Source: Gentiana macrophylla
Lineage: Eukaryota; Streptophyta; Magnoliopsida; Gentianales; Gentianaceae
Assembly (NCBI GenBank): GCA_026214975.1
Contig: CM047808.1
Coordinates: 60,910,583 to 60,974,582 of the forward strand
Reading direction: 5' to 3'
DNA length: 64,000 bases
Shown: in pieces, positions 20,006 to 30,835 of the stretch
How positions within the stretch are numbered: the stretch's first letter is position 1
Layout: each line of letters starts with the position of its first letter
Position numbers and translations under genes: made by a program
Notes under the pieces: model-generated
What the model saw: the letters and a program-made list of their open reading frames with translations, nothing else
The model's database searches: none
Told to the model about the DNA's origin: nothing

Positions 20006-20373
20006 AGGTGGGTGTCAAGCTATTTTGTACAACACAATTCCAAGAACTAATAGTTCTTGTGTTAAATAGAGAGCATCATATAGAGAGTTGGAGAGAGGGG
20101 AAAAGGGCCGGTCTAGCAACCGGAGTTTTCCGATAGCAATCCATGATGGGATTCCGGCGGGCTGTTCGTGTGGACTAGCGGTAGAGGCCGAACACTTGGG
20201 CGGCTCTATGCAGAACTACTCTCCTTAGACGGTCAAAGCGTCGATCTTTTAGATCAACCAAGGTAACCACCGTCTACTAACTCATTTGTTTATTGCTTAA
20301 ACGAAGTCGATCCTGGTTAAAAGGAAATAAAATTTTAAATTCACCTGCGTTCCTGCGTAGATTTCCTAACAAA

Positions 20374-20385
20374 GGGTATCGAGAG
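20374..20385 (+). other. Copia 1 primer-binding site
   Basis: GGGTATCGAGAG starts three bases after the LTR and resembles the initiator-Met PBS TGGTATCAGAGC. The equivalent site in copia 2 reads TGGTATCGAGAG, closer to consensus. Confidence 0.75.
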
Positions 20386-20755
20386 AGCTTGAGCTTAAGC
20401 AATAAGCATGTTATTTTATGTAGTTAATTTTATCGTTTAAATCACGTAATTAAAAGATGAAAGATTTTTGATTCGCAAATCGATACATGAAAAGAAAAAA
20501 AAATAAAGGGGCGGCTTTTGGGGTGCTCGGCGATCGTCATGCACCCCCATCGAAATTGCACCGGCGGCGCGCGCCCCTCAAGGCGCGTCGACGTCGGCTA
20601 GTGCATCTTTTTGGTGGATCCCTAAATTTTGTTTTGTGTATTTTGTATTTCAATATTGTTCATAGTTGTGATTAGTATCTCATTTGTTTAGTTGTGTCAT
20701 GTGGCTAACCAATGGTTCAAATAGTTTGGGTCATTGGGATGCCACATGGAATTAA
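20386..20755 (+). other. Copia 1 leader, upstream part
   Basis: Non-coding leader with a short GC-rich stretch (20511-20600, GGCGGCGCGCGCCCCTCA) in an otherwise AT-rich context. The same place in copia 2 has a (GCC)n run. A 62-codon frame at 20487-20675 is probably chance. Confidence 0.5.
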
Positions 20756-21015
20756 AATAATAATGGTCTTTCCAAACTTAATTTGGAATAGCCTGAAACC
20801 TTTCCAAATATTTGATTTGGGAAAAGCTTAGCCTAGGCCACTTCCAAAATTTTGATTTTGGAAAGTGGCGAGCCTAAACCAAAATTATTTGGCCTTTCCA
20901 AATATTTGATTTGGAATAGGCCTAGGCCCTTTTCAAATATTTGATTTGTAAAAGGCCTAGGCCTATGACACTTCCAAAATATTGATTTTGGAAAGTGGCC
21001 AGGCCTAAGCCAAAT
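20756..21015 (+). repeat. Array of short palindromic repeats in copia 1 leader
   Basis: Alternating near-palindromes CCAAATATTTGATTTGGAA, CTTCCAAAATTTTGATTTTG followed by GAAAG, and the linker GCCTAGGCC. About six units with slight variation. Same motifs and leader position as the larger array at 59755-60150 in copia 2. Confidence 0.85.
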
Positions 21016-24000
21016 TTGGTTTAGGAAACCAAAGGCATCTCTTTTGATTAGGAATCAAAAGGAAAGAAATAAAAGAGACCTAATTTTAATTTTGATTTAT
21101 TTTTGGAATAGTTCCAATTAATTAAAATTAAAATTAAAATCGTTTAAAATTAATCGTTAATTTTATTTCGATTAAAATCATTTAATTAATTAAATGTTAA
21201 TTACTTAATTGATTGAATAAAATTATTTAATAGATTAAATGTTAATTGATTAATTAAGACGCAAGTAGTTAAATTTTAATTTTATCTTTTTCATAAGATT
21301 TTATTGTATGGATTAGATATAGTAGATATAATATGATTATATGGATCCCGATTGATCATGGACTCGACCGATAGGATAGATGTGAATGATTTAATTTTTC
21401 TGTTGGTTTAAAAATTGTCCTAGGCCGTTATGAAGAACGTGACCTAGTTTATTTTCTCAGATTTATCCCATTCCGTTAGCTCCCTGTGTGCGGCGGGTGT
21501 ATTTATTTTATTAGATAGAATTAAATGTAACAAGAATGGAGCGAGAAGATGGAGACCAAAGAAAGAAGAATAAAGATCCCATTGGAGAATGGCGCATTAA
21601 AGATCCTATTGGCGGTTGCAATACCTTAGATTGTGACCCGCGGTTTCGTCAGTTTGTATTCGAAACCGCACCTAGGAAAAGTCCATGATCATACCGGTTA
21701 CTTTACGCATTTATTTATTTTGTGCGTGTATTTATTTTATATGATACGATAGATGCATGACTAGGCACGATCTAGATAAATGTGTAGGATATGTATCTAT
21801 AGAGATAGATATAATTGATGAGACCGAAATTAAAATTAATTAAGTGAATTAATTTACGAAAATACTTCCACAACAAAAATCAAGTCGAAATATTGTCTCC
21901 CAATATTATAACGACGGTGAAGAGCCTGTGTTCGGATCCAACTGATCGACCACCGCCGGGAGTTGACCTACCTCGGGTATATCGTCGTTATTGAGATATG
22001 ATCGTATGAGATCTCGTGAATATTGGGTTATGACTTGACTAGAGTCTTTCGGTGATTGGCCACCGTCGGGGCGCCTCGACTTTAGAGACAAGGGGTTGAC
22101 TAACACATAGTGATGTGTATCGCCAAAGAGTTGACTAGTCAACCACTGAGAATCACATAGAGATGTGAATGGTAAAGAGTTACCTACCTATCGAAATTAT
22201 CTTGGTTGATCGACCACCGCCGGGAATCGAGGTAACTAGATGGGATCTCAGCCACTAAAGAATTTTGAAAAATTCTTGAAAGTCAATTGGAAGTAGTTGA
22301 CTAGTGGGAGCAAAATCATAAACCAAAAGACCATTTTTGATTTTGCGTGTATAAACAACAACACTCTTTTATTTTCATTTTTACGTTGTAGTTTTAGCAA
22401 ACTTTATATTTATGTTTTATTCTCGATTAGTAAAACCAAATTATGATCAAGTACCTTATGAAAACGTTCTCAAATATGGTTAAGTAATATTAATCCTTTT
22501 AAAATAAGCAATGACATGAGCAATCCCGTTATAGTAGTTAGAGACAAGGAGACTACATATCCGATGCAAGATTCTAAGACTTTAATTATTAAAGAAAACG
22601 CGAAGCTCGTGATAGTGAATACGATCCAATATAATCATTCGGTCATACGATCACGAGTTATTCAAACGTTGGATAAGAATGACTAGACCGAATTTTGGAA
22701 ATGATGTTTTCAAAATTGTAAGATTTAAGTATCGACTTAATTCTATCATTGCTTAAAGGTTAATTAAATAGTTAATGTTTTAAATACGATTTAAAAGGTT
22801 AAATAAACTATTTAATAAACTTTAGATTTTCTTTATGAAGGGAAATCAAAGACATAGCTCTTGTGATCTTTCTTAAGTCTTATGAAGACTACACCAAGAA
22901 ATATTTACAAGTGCTTGAAGGATTAAAATGGAAATTTAGGGCATGTGCTTAAATAGAGAACTTATTGAAGTTTCTATTCTAGGCAAGTGCGTTGAGATAA
23001 ATCTATCTAAATTCAAAATCAACTCTAAGATATATGATACCTTACGAGTGTGATTAAATTAGAAAGATTGAATACAGATATGGAAGGTAAAGCAAACGTT
23101 GTAACACTTACCATATTCTGGATCTAGTAAACTGATAAGGGAACTAAATAAATGTTATTATGTTCCGGTTCTTATGAAGGACACAAGTTCAGTTATTTGT
23201 TAAGATTTAGTAGACACATTCAATTGTAAAGAATAAATGTTATTCCGATAAAGTTGGAAGGTCACTGAACCTAACATACTAGACTGTTGTCACTATATAG
23301 TTGATATATGTGATGAGATCCCAACTAAATATTTGTGTGGCTGTTATCCTTAATATTTGTGGTTGTTCTAGACATAGTCTCTCTGGAAGGGAAGCGTGAA
23401 ATTAAACGTCATTCTGATGATGTTAAACCATATGATTGTGAATAATGTGGGTTATGTGTATCTTATCTAAAGATGACTAAAATACCCTTTTATGAAAAGG
23501 TTATAAAAATCTAGAAGATTGTCTAAAGCCTAAACATACCGATGTTTGTTGGCTGGTGACAATTAATGCCACAAATAATTGTTTGTTAATCTCTATCACT
23601 ATTTTTAGAAATAGTTGAATGTACTCAGTGAAGTGCATAATTCAGAAAGCCCGAAAAGTTCGAGCTAGTACGAATATGAGATTGATGAGCTACTTAGGAA
23701 TTAATCTTCAATTGGATTGAAGTAATTAATACTGAAGGGTGTTTCGTCGCCTGAAAGGAATAAGATTCTTCCCTTGAAGGATACCATCTTTGGGATACGC
23801 AATTAGATTGTGTTCCCAAAATGGAAATAACACTTTATATGATAAAGGTGTGACGCAAGCCATGCGAAGTATCCCTTACCCATTTCGGGATAGTGCCCTT
23901 ATACTTAACCGAGTTCCAAAGAATAAAGGTTGAATAGATTCCATATTAGATATGGAAGGGGATAATGTCGAATCTATCTTAACCGATGATTTGAAGTTAT

Positions 24001-24849
24001 CATAGGCAAAGTCAGAAAGGCTTGGAGCCTAGTACGACATATGCAACTTTGTGGAATATCTTAGCAAGTACGCTAGATATTATTTACTTGTCCGCGGAGC
24101 AAAATGTTTGTCTCCAAACATGCTGTCTTCTAGAGGAAGTGTTTCTTCCAAAAGAAACAGTGGGAGTAGATTTAGATCTCAAAGGTAGTTTGAGAACCAC
24201 AGGGAGTTATTCAACCATAGGAACGTGAGCAGACGCCACATAACGATGAGGTGTAGATCACTGCTCAGTGCACACAAAAGTTCTGTAAGTCTGTGGATAA
24301 CCTCAAGCCTGAAAAGGTTGTTGGTATGTTCATCTTGAAGAATGAATATCTCACGACTTATGAAAGAATGTTTGAAAGGCAAGATTGAGAGATATGGCTA
24401 GGAGCCATAATATCTGAATTAGATTCCATCGGTGACAACCGTGTAGTGAACCTAGTCCTGCCTTACCCAAGGGGAGTGTCCCTGAAAGGCTGACATGGAT
24501 AGTAATATGATTACCATAAGGCTATAGTGACGGCTGAAGGGTATGAGGTGTAAACCTTGTAATTACCTTTATGCTGGCCACTGAGCCCAGATCTATTCAG
24601 ATGATGCTTGTTATAACTTCGTATCATGGCTATATGATAGTGCTGAAGACGTTGGGCAGAAAGCTCAAAGTTCATAGACGATAACATGATATGTAAGCCC
24701 ACGAGATCCATTTATGGACTCAAACAAGTTTCTCTAGACGATTTCTTTGTTTGATAATCAAAGGAGTTTGATTTAGTCAAAAGAAGGATATGCCCAATGT
24801 GCAAGAAGGATAGTGGGAGTGTGTTACAATTTTTGAGTAAGGTATTGGA
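21016..24849 (+). other. Copia 1 internal region, no recognisable frame
   Basis: An AT-rich stretch expected to hold gag, protease and integrase. I could not recognise a domain. 21900-22260 contains GATCGACCACCGCCGGGA-type sequence shared with 58680-58990 of copia 2, showing that at least the leader/gag-proximal part is homologous. Confidence 0.5.
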
Positions 24850-25700
24850 TATCTATCTCGAGAATTATCACCCCATGTCACAGTCAATTAATGTTTGGTA
24901 GTTCAAGGTCTTTACGAAAGCACTTGGATTAGCAGTTCTTATTTTAGAAATAAGAATCTATAGCGATAGATTTAACTGCTGTTAGATTATAGTTTACCTA
25001 TATAGATGTGATGCTAAACGAAGTTTAGCATAGATCGCGTAAGGGGATACTTCTAGCCAGTGTTCTCAAGATCTATCTATATTATGATGTTGGTCCTAAA
25101 GATGAGGTGAAAGATGATGCTTATGGAAGGTTTCCTTCGCTACTGCGATAGGAACCATCATAAAGGAAATGCCGGATGTTCATAGTTCATGAAGAGTCAT
25201 GAGCAAGTATGAAAGTAAATCTGGTAAATGTCGAGAATATCCTTAAACAAGTTAAGGATGATTTCCTAGTTTATTAAAGCTTGGAAGAGAATAAATATAG
25301 TTATACAGACGTGTACCCTGAGTCTTATGAAGGCGAGTGGGAGTTACAGTCTGGGTTTGCAATCACTTTGATTAAGTGATACAGTGAGCTGGAAATGTTC
25401 TAGCCTATGGGTCACTGTAAACTCTACAACTTAGCCAAAACACAGTAGTGCCTTAGAGGCGCAGCAGGAGCAGTACATGAGTCTATGAGGTTCATTCCTG
25501 AACCTTGTACGGTTCTTCCACCTTTTCTATATAGTTGATATAGTAAGTGGATTCATTGCTTGAAGCAAAGACCAGGGTCTCGTCAGACATTTGTGTGTGT
25601 GTTGAGGCGGTTCCTTTGACTTGGTCATTTGGAACGTGATATGAAGATAGTCTGAGTCCCCACGGATAACGATCCGCTTATGGCTAGGGCTGGTTGCGAG
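24850..25700 (+). pseudogene. Decayed copia RT C terminus and RNase H
   Basis: Scattered plus-strand fragments match copia pol in order: ILEIRIYSDR near 24940 (ILGIKIYRDR-type), RKGILLAS near 25040, SWASMKVNLVNVENILKQVK ending FLVY at 25275 (typical HW.AVKNILKYLR...FLVY), and AAGAVHESMRFI near 25460 (AAKEAVWI-type). Every few codons there are stops or shifts, including substitution-type stops, so this is true decay and not only base-call noise. Confidence 0.65.
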
Positions 25701-25762
25701 TATTGCACAAGATTCTTGTGTTTCAACTTGGTCTTGTGTGTACGAGTGATTGGTTTTAGGCC

Positions 25763-25773
25763 AAGTGGGAGAT
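25763..25773 (+). other. Copia 1 polypurine tract
   Basis: AAGTGGGAGAT directly before the 3' LTR, a standard copia PPT. Confidence 0.9.
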
Positions 25774-27748
25774 TGTTGGAATAGTGTCCTAAACCCAATC
25801 GGGTTGGACCGGATCCGACCGGGTCGGATCATTTCTACTATTTCTTTATGTTTATACATATATTAAATGGCTTTTATGTTGTCATATATACGTTCTTTTA
25901 AAGAACCAATTATGAATTGTTATATGATAACGTCCTTAGTATTAAACCGTGATAGAGAAACCATGATAGGCGATTATGGTTGATGAGATCTCTAATCACT
26001 TTAATAAGTTTGATACTTAAATGTCTCTAGGCTGATGTACTATTAAACAGGGCATTGATAGTATAAACAGACTAGCACGTATTAGATGTCTTCTATCTTT
26101 AAGAGGCGGGGATAGATCTCGCTCTATCGAAGTGTAGAGACACTTGGGGACGTGCGTGGGCGTGTATTAGAGAATGCGACGTTAGGATCGACCAACTTAC
26201 ACGGATAAGTGTCACACTATGTGGCGGTTGTGTAATTATCCTTAAGACCGGAGTCTTCATGGCATCACGGTGTGGATTGTCATGATTTGACACTATTGAG
26301 GTTTCCCCTAGCCACGGGGCGATCATGCGGTAGTGATTGGGTATGATATTGAAGCATGCGGAGTATACATGATTGGTCGTCCGAGAATCGCGTATCCTAT
26401 GATTGGGATCGAATATCCGAAATGGCCTTCTTATAAGGAATGTCTTACTCTCGTGAATCTTTGCAAAGTGGGAGTAAATGAGTTACTTCGAGAGATCATG
26501 ATATCCAGATTATAAGATACGGTCGTTGATGTTTTGACACTCGACTAACGACTGTATGGATATTATTACGTGATAGGATTGTAAGTTACACGGTATAATC
26601 GTTTCACATGAAAGGTAGTAGTCATTGCATTTGACTCTTCCGATGATTGGGGTCACGGTGTGTTGCTGAGACGCTATCCCGTGATCGTTAGGTATGAAGG
26701 GCATTTTCGTAATTTGCACTTTGTGTCTACGGCCAACATATTCGGAAGCCTATCGGGTCACACACATATGAACATCTAGCCGGATTAAAATGTGGTTATA
26801 GATGATAACCAAATAAGGAAAGTTTATCTCGAGACTATAAAGGTTATTGTGGTAAATTAATATGGTGGTATTTATTTATTGTGAATAAATTAAATACAAG
26901 ATATTAATAATATTATATTAATTAAAGAATATTCCGGATGCCAATTTATTGGCATATGGGGCGCCATATTGAAGTGTATAAGATACATTTGGATTGTGCA
27001 ATTTAATTAATAGTATTACCATATATTAATATTAGATATTAATATTTATATATTTTTGGTCCCAGCGTGTGATGCATATAATATGCATGTGCATGATTGT
27101 GTCCAAAGTATTATATATAGATTTATATATGTAATATATATATGTGATATATACACATGTGTAAATTGATTTATGGTAATATAATAAAAGATAAATATTG
27201 TCAATATAAGATATTGACAATATCTTGGGAATATTCAATATAAGATATTGACAATATCCTAGATTTATTTAATATAAGATATTATAATAAATGAGATAAA
27301 TCAATCAATTATATTTTCCTTATTTTATTGGAAAAGGTTTTCTTCTCTTCCACACCTAGATGGGCGCCCCACACTATAAATAAGAGGTGGGTGTCAAGCT
27401 ATTTTGTACAACACAATTCCAAGAACTAATAGTTCTTGTGTTAAATAGAGAGCATCCTATGAGAGTTGGAGAGAGGGAAAAGGTCCGGTCTAGCAACCGG
27501 AGTTTTCCGATAGCAATCCATGATGGGATTCCGGCGGGCTGTTCGTGTGGACTAGCGGTAGAGGCCAAACACTTGGGCGGCTCTATGCAGAACTACTCTC
27601 CTTAGACGGTCAAAGCGTCGATCTTTTAGATCAACCAAGGTAACCACCGTCTACTAACTCATTTGTTTATTGCCTAAACGAAGTCGATCCTGGTTAAAAG
27701 GAAATAAAATTTTAAATTCCGCTGCGTTCCCGCGTAGATTTCCTAACA
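25774..27748 (+). repeat. Copia 1 3' LTR
   Basis: 1975 bp, near-identical to 18395-20371. Differences are mostly small indels, such as CGTGACGCGGGGCG versus GGGGACGTGCGTGGGCG. Confidence 0.95.
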
Positions 27749-27871
27749 GTTTAAATAAGAAAAAATGAGTGAAGGTGGAAGGATTTAGTGGGATAGTGGG
27801 TAGAGAAGTTATTAGGGTGAGGGATTTGAGGAGGTGATTGATGGGATTGAGGAGGAGTTATGGTGGATTGA
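27749..27871 (-). other. TSD GTTTA (27749-27753) and continuation of group B
   Basis: After the duplicated GTTTA, purine-rich group B sequence resumes (AATGAGTGAAGGTGGAAGGA) and is cut near 27871 by a SIRE-type LTR fragment. Confidence 0.75.
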
Positions 27872-28252
27872 TGGAATTTTCCTCCGCATCACAGGGAAAT
27901 AGGGGACTGACAAGATTACACCACATGTAACCTATATAAATCTTGTCTATTTACATTACGCATTTATTTACTGCATTACAGTTTATTAATCTAATTTACA
28001 CACTCAGCAAACATCAGAAACTGAGTCAGCATATTAACTAATAATTCCTTTTACAAAAGCTTAATTTAATCTATCGCCGTTAACTCGCTTAAGGATAAGT
28101 CAATTTGACTTATACTCACTAAGTTAGCTTATCTCCGCACAAGTTTAAGCCGAGCTAAATCAGTTTAAGATTCGCTTTTGGGAGTGATTTTGGTGACAAG
28201 TTTATTCACACACCCCCTCTAAACTTGTGTTAGCCTTTCCAAGGGACCAACA
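27872..28252 (+). repeat. SIRE-type copia LTR fragment, plus orientation
   Basis: GGAATTTTCCTCC...CCAAGGGACCAACA matches the terminal quarter of the LTR at 36140-37930, but in the opposite orientation (that LTR reads this way on the minus strand). Only the U5-proximal 380 bp are present. No PBS follows, so it is the outer end of a 3' LTR, or a rearranged piece. Confidence 0.7.
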
Positions 28253-28538
28253 TAAATAAATGCTTGGACTCTAGAAATCTGGATTTATGCATCTTGATTC
28301 AATGTACTTTGAATACACAAAATTTGACGTCTTGGACTTCCAAACCATCAAAATGGCGCCACATATACTTGAGATTCCGCCATTTATTTCATCTTTTTAA
28401 TTACTTAAGTAAGACATAATAACATATATTTTAAATCCTTAAAATTTGAACATTCGTCCTCGAATCAGAAGGACGTCATATAACTGTCCGGGGATCATGT
28501 GTAGGTAATGAATCCGGATTCATATCACAGCTTCTTTC
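28253..28538. other. Non-coding stretch between LTR fragment and extra ORF
   Basis: No frame seen. Minus-strand GATTCGAGGACGAATGTT at about 28449-28466 resembles the CGAGGACGAA motif that follows integrase in Tekay/Del-type gypsy elements. That assignment is weak. Confidence 0.3.
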
Positions 28539-29628
28539 TCAGTAGAAACTGGTTTTATGGTGCCTCCTCATTTCTTGATTTCTTTGATGAACTTTCAAAG
28601 AATCGATGTAAATGATTTTCTTTGGTGAGGGCTCCAAAATTTTCTCTGTTGTTTCATCAACCTTTGCTTTGACTGAAGCTTCCAGCTTCCTCTTTTTCTC
28701 CTTTAATCTCTCTAGGTCTTCCAAGGTTTCACTGGTTGTCATTTTCTTGGTGGAGCATTTCCTTTTTCTTAGGTTCAGCCCCAGAACCTTCAGCTTTCCC
28801 CTTTTCAGACTTAAACTTTCCATCCTTTGGTGCGATTTTACCATCCACAACTGCAGTTGATCCTCTTCTTCCAATTCCAAAGTGGTCAATGATCCTTTGT
28901 GCCAATAAAGCAAGTGTTTTCTTGTGATAGAATCTTCCTATCTTTTCATCAGTTTTCTTCTTGGGTACATTTGATGATTGGGCTATCAATTGATCAAAAA
29001 TGTACCTCTGCCAATTGAAGTTTTCTTCAAACCATAAAACATATAGCAAGTTTATCTTGGTGCCGGAAAGATTACTGAAATTGCCTGCGTTTCCAATTAT
29101 GCAATTTGCTAGCATCTTGGTCAAGTAATTCAGTTCAGGTTTGAGGAAACCCGTTGACCCTGACAAAGAAACATTGGAGTCTCCTTTATTTGAAATGTCC
29201 CCCCATAACTTCTCTCTTTGTACTGTGGTTACTTTAAGAATAGAAGTGTATCCAGACTTTTCGAAACCAAATATATCTGCAATAAGGTTCTCAGTAATCT
29301 TGATATCCTTCTTATTTACTTTGCGTACGTAGGCTTTTTCTTCTTCTTTCAATGCTGTTATTCCAAATTCATAGAAATCACCAATATTGTCCAGCCATAC
29401 ACTTCCCAGATTGATGTTGAATACTTGCTCCAGACCTTTGATTTTTTGAATTTTCTCTGCAATTTTCTGGGCTAGTATTTGATTTGTATATCTCGCAATA
29501 TATTGATCAAGTGAAATGATCATACCGGGTTCAACTCTTGTGAAAGTCATAATTTCTGATTGTTTAAGTGAATTTTGAGATAATTTTGAAGATAAGAACA
29601 ATTTCTTCAAACTGGGGAAACGAAACAC
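28539..29628 (-). CDS. Extra ORF of SIRE-like copia, plant-transposon-protein-like
   Basis: A 299-codon minus-strand frame (28729-29628) that continues after a -1/+1 shift near 28740-28770 as a Lys/Glu-rich tail to 28539 (ETLEDLERLKEKKRKLEASV). Features in order: SLDQYIARYTN near residue 35; IQKIKGLEQVFNINLG; FYEFG followed by VRKVNKKDIKITENLIADI (the V.GK.I..T...I..I.G block of putative plant transposon proteins); a cysteine/asparagine part CIIGNAGNFSNLSGTKINLL; then a basic low-complexity C terminus ending in a coiled coil. No signal peptide or membrane segment, so it is not obviously an envelope. Homologous to 1-690. Role unknown. Confidence 0.6.
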
Positions 29629-30127
29629 AAAGTAAGAATTTTGCTTAATGTAAAATGAGGTTATATACAGATGGTAGATTTGGTTGTTAGAAAACTTGAG
29701 TGGGATTCAAAATGTCTTGTCATAAATCATGTCAAAGGTTGAGATGCGAAAAAGACGGTGAGTGGAGAAGATAGATGGTTGAGATTTGTGTAGGGTACGA
29801 TTTTTCTGCCAAGTGTAGCTTGTATCAGTAAAAGCAGTAGATACGGAGTAACTCCAACAATAAGTATTTAAGCTTTGATCTTATCCAGAGTTTGATCAGT
29901 TTTCAGTTATCTAATCAGTCATTGACACCTCACTTTTTGATAATGTCAGTTTCCCGTAATTCCTTAGTAGTCAGCTTACCTGCAAAAAAAGTTATGAACT
30001 TTTTGGTACCCCTACCTGTTTGGGTCCTTTTTGGTTTGTTTTTGAATTGATTGTTAAGGACGACTTCTTTTCCTTAGAATTAATCTCCTTTTTGTGATAA
30101 TTCAATTCTCCAAATTGATTTCATTTC
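29629..30127 (-). other. Region upstream of the extra ORF
   Basis: AT-rich, no frame. Contains TCAGTT/AACTGA motifs as in 691-1149, supporting common ancestry of the two extra-ORF leaders. The right border, where the group D element begins, is approximate. Confidence 0.35.
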
Positions 30128-30835
30128 TTTCACATATTCGTCTTGACCTTCAGAACCAACATATCATTTTTTCCAATCAAAATCAATGGTTCAATTAGAA
30201 CAGTCCCGATCCTAGGTTTCAAAGTCAGTCTAGCCAATCTGTCCCATAGAACTTTCAAAACTATCAAGGCCCCTCTCAATCGGACGATCTTGAAGCTAAA
30301 TTGGAGGAGCAAAATAAAAACATCCAACTCCTGATGAGCATAAACAAGAATCTTGAGAGACGAATCGGGGAAATGGCTCAAGACCTAGGTATTGACCTAG
30401 CTCCCCCACTTCCTTATGATAGCGAAGAGGATAGTGCCATGAACTTAGGATCCGGCATTCAATTCAGTGGTCCCCCAAAAGTAGAAGTGTCAAGTTTAAT
30501 GGATTCATCTGTCTTTGGATCCGATGCTTGTATACCCTCAACTGATGAGAATTCTTATGGACAAGGATTTGATAACGCTCAAGTGAGATGTTCGCATTGT
30601 GGTGGAAACCATTATGAGGCTCAGTCACGGTGGGAGGTAATTCACCCCACCAATGGAATACTAATAGCAATTATGATGCAAGTTATGAGAATCCACTTCA
30701 ATCTAACTATGCATCCACATACAATGGTGGAGTAGAGGCTAGTGCTATGAATGTAAGGTCCGACACTCAACTTAGTGGTTTCCTGCTTACGGATGAGAGT
30801 ACTCAGGTGGCTGATCCTCTCGAGAAATAAAGAGT
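30128..30835 (+). pseudogene. Gag C-terminal part, Athila-like group D
   Basis: Plus-strand frames give Gln/Asn-rich segments (FSNQNQWFN, NFQNYQGPSQSDDLEAK), then a coiled-coil-like block LEEQNKNIQLLMSINKNLER (144-codon frame 30301-30735). Next are an acidic linker and one knuckle-like CSHCGGNHYEA motif that recurs in Athila gag proteins. The N terminus and the 5' LTR are missing, so this element is 5'-truncated. Confidence 0.65.

Larger units (their letters stand above)
18395..20371 (+). repeat. Copia 1 5' LTR
   Basis: 1977 bp. It starts with a near-palindromic block (GATCCGACCGGGTCGGATC at about 18431-18449), contains a covarying hairpin (19134-19174), AT-rich dyads such as ATTGTCAATAT-AAG-ATATTGACAAT near 19816-19840, and a TATA box at 19996. 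Most differences from the 3' LTR are 1-3 nt indels. Confidence 0.95.
18395..27748 (+). mobile_element. Copia element 1, complete ends, decayed pol
   Basis: 9354 bp. LTRs of 1977 and 1975 bp start TGTTGGAATAG and end TTTCCTAACA, flanked by GTTTA. PBS GGGTATCGAGAG follows the 5' LTR and PPT AAGTGGGAGAT precedes the 3' LTR, both of copia type. The first 290 bp of the LTRs are identical apart from one 2-bp indel, so insertion is recent. Yet no pol frame is longer than a few dozen codons, and recognisable RT/RNase H is riddled with stops. It most likely moved with proteins made by relatives. It is the same family as copia 2. Confidence 0.93.

Noticed and set aside
20487..20675. 62-codon Arg-rich frame in the copia 1 leader
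   Set aside because: Arises from a GC-rich spot; not kept in copia 2.
28612..29475. Plus-strand frames opposite the extra ORF (82, 63, 85 codons)
   Set aside because: Shadows of the minus-strand extra ORF with Phe/Leu/Ser-rich composition.
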